A stretch of 5,350 nucleotides of DNA from assembly GCA_964366725.1 (NCBI GenBank), contig CAYIUL010000037.1:1-5350 (forward strand). The letters are read 5' to 3'. Under the pieces are notes generated by a model. That model was not told the DNA's origin, did no database searches, and saw only the letters and a program-made list of their open reading frames with translations. Source of the DNA: JACPAB01 sp964366725. GTDB lineage: Bacteria; Patescibacteriota; Minisyncoccia; 2-02-FULL-40-12; GWA2-44-9. This document shows, in pieces, positions 4,560 to 5,350 of this stretch. The number at the start of each line of letters is the position of its first letter. The first letter of the stretch is position 1. Position numbers and translations under genes: made by a program.

Positions 4560-5350
4560 ATGGACCAAACCGCCACACAACTCCTTAATACGACGGAAGA
4601 ACAAAAGCGCCTTGGCTTTTCGACCGCCAGGGGACTGCGCTGGCCCCGCATCTTTGGAACAAAACATCCTTACGACGAAATTGTCTGGGAAAAAAGAACC
4701 GCCAAGATAACCAAAGGCGACGGCACGGTTGTTTTTGAACAGAAAGACGTTGAAGTTCCCAATTTCTGGAGCCAGACAGCCGCGGATATTACCGCTTCAA
4801 AATATTTTCGCGGACGGCTCGATGCTCCGGAGAGGGAAAAAAGCGCCAGACAAATGGTGGACAGGGTGGCGCAAACCGTTGGTAACTGGGGTTGGAAAGA
4901 CGGATATTTTGCCGCCGAAGAAGACCGCGACAACTTCACGCTCGACCTGACCTGGATACTGGTCAATCAATATGCCGCGTTCAACAGCCCGGTTTGGTTC
5001 AATGTCGGCGTCCACGAAAGGCCGCAAACGAGCGCCTGTTTTATCTTGGCAGTAGAAGACAACATGCAGTCCATACTTGACTGGTATCGCGATGAGGGCT
5101 GGATATTCAAGTATGGTTCCGGCGCGGGCACGAACCTTTCTAAACTGCGTTCGTCGAGAGAACCGTTGTCAAAGGGGGGATTTTCTTCGGGGCCGGTCTC
5201 GTTCATGAAGGGCGCCGACGGTGTTGCCAACTCCATCCGCTCGGGCGGCACGACAAGGCGGGCGGCTAAAATGGTTATTTTAAACTCCGACCATCCGGAT
5301 ATTAAAAATTTCATTTATTGCAAGAAAATTATCGAGGACATGACCAAGGC
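4560..5350 (+). CDS. nrdJ: Adenosylcobalamin-dependent (class II) ribonucleotide reductase, 5' part, runs off window
   Basis: This enzyme reduces ribonucleotides to deoxyribonucleotides using a B12-derived radical, working in the cytoplasm and without oxygen dependence. Only the first 263 codons are present; family members are usually several hundred residues longer. Recognisable blocks are 'HPYDEIVWEKR' (36-46), 'VPNFWSQTAADI' (66-77), 'FNSPVWFNVG' (141-150), 'QTSACFI' (156-162) with C160 as the probable first redox cysteine of the active site, 'IFKYGSGAGTNLSKLRSS' (about 181-198) and 'SGGTTRRAAKMVILN' (about 225-239), followed by the HPDI motif. No ATP-cone is evident at the N-terminus. The ATG at 4560 is the first in frame after a TAA at 4551-4553. 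No Shine-Dalgarno sequence is visible, and a terminator-like hairpin ends 18 bp upstream. Confidence 0.96.
   Translation, partial: MDQTATQLLNTTEEQKRLGFSTARGLRWPRIFGTKHPYDEIVWEKRTAKITKGDGTVVFEQKDVEVPNFWSQTAADITASKYFRGRLDAPEREKSARQMVDRVAQTVGNWGWKDGYFAAEEDRDNFTLDLTWILVNQYAAFNSPVWFNVGVHERPQTSACFILAVEDNMQSILDWYRDEGWIFKYGSGAGTNLSKLRSSREPLSKGGFSSGPVSFMKGADGVANSIRSGGTTRRAAKMVILNSDHPDIKNFIYCKKIIEDMTK

Noticed and set aside
4381..4578. Minus-strand 65-codon open frame across the ftsZ-nrdJ spacer
   Set aside because: It runs through both terminator hairpins and the nrdJ start, shows no family resemblance, and has low-complexity composition expected of a non-coding spacer.

Overview
The window looks like a compact chromosomal segment of a Patescibacteria/CPR-type bacterium (possibly Parcubacteria-like). 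This is an inference from gene content and family resemblance; no marker phylogeny was possible. The pointers are a diversity-generating-retroelement (DGR)-type reverse transcriptase with an Avd-like partner, a tightly packed ybeY-ftsA pair followed by ftsZ, a class II (B12-dependent) ribonucleotide reductase, almost no Shine-Dalgarno sequences, and a TTG start on ftsZ.

Layout. Positions 1-37 hold no recognisable gene. Positions 38-440 (minus strand) encode a four-helix-bundle Avd-like protein. It is intact except for a one-base frame break at an 8-bp G/C homopolymer (409-416) just after its ATG. Head-to-head with it, with no spacer, the plus strand carries a DGR-like reverse transcriptase (462-1403) that has all its catalytic motifs but no in-frame ATG. 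The two genes point outward from a shared CATG at 438-441. The RT stop codon overlaps the ybeY start (ATGA, 1400-1403), and ybeY (1400-1810) abuts ftsA (1811-3049) with no gap. A 188-bp spacer follows. It contains a consensus DnaA box, a promoter candidate, and two oppositely oriented arrays of 7-bp repeats that could fold over the start region of ftsZ (3238-4362). A second 197-bp spacer holds a DnaA-box-like site, a promoter candidate and two terminator-like hairpins. The second hairpin ends only 18 bp before nrdJ (4560 to the window end, incomplete).

How the parts fit. ybeY (rRNA maturation), ftsA and ftsZ (divisome) and nrdJ (dNTP supply) are growth and replication genes. The odd part is the RT/Avd pair pressed against this housekeeping cluster. 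No template repeat or variable repeat of a DGR is visible here, so its target, if there is one, must lie outside the window, most likely to the left. The two most interesting signals are the homopolymer and overlapping-start architecture at 403-446, and the heptamer inverted arrays in front of ftsZ.
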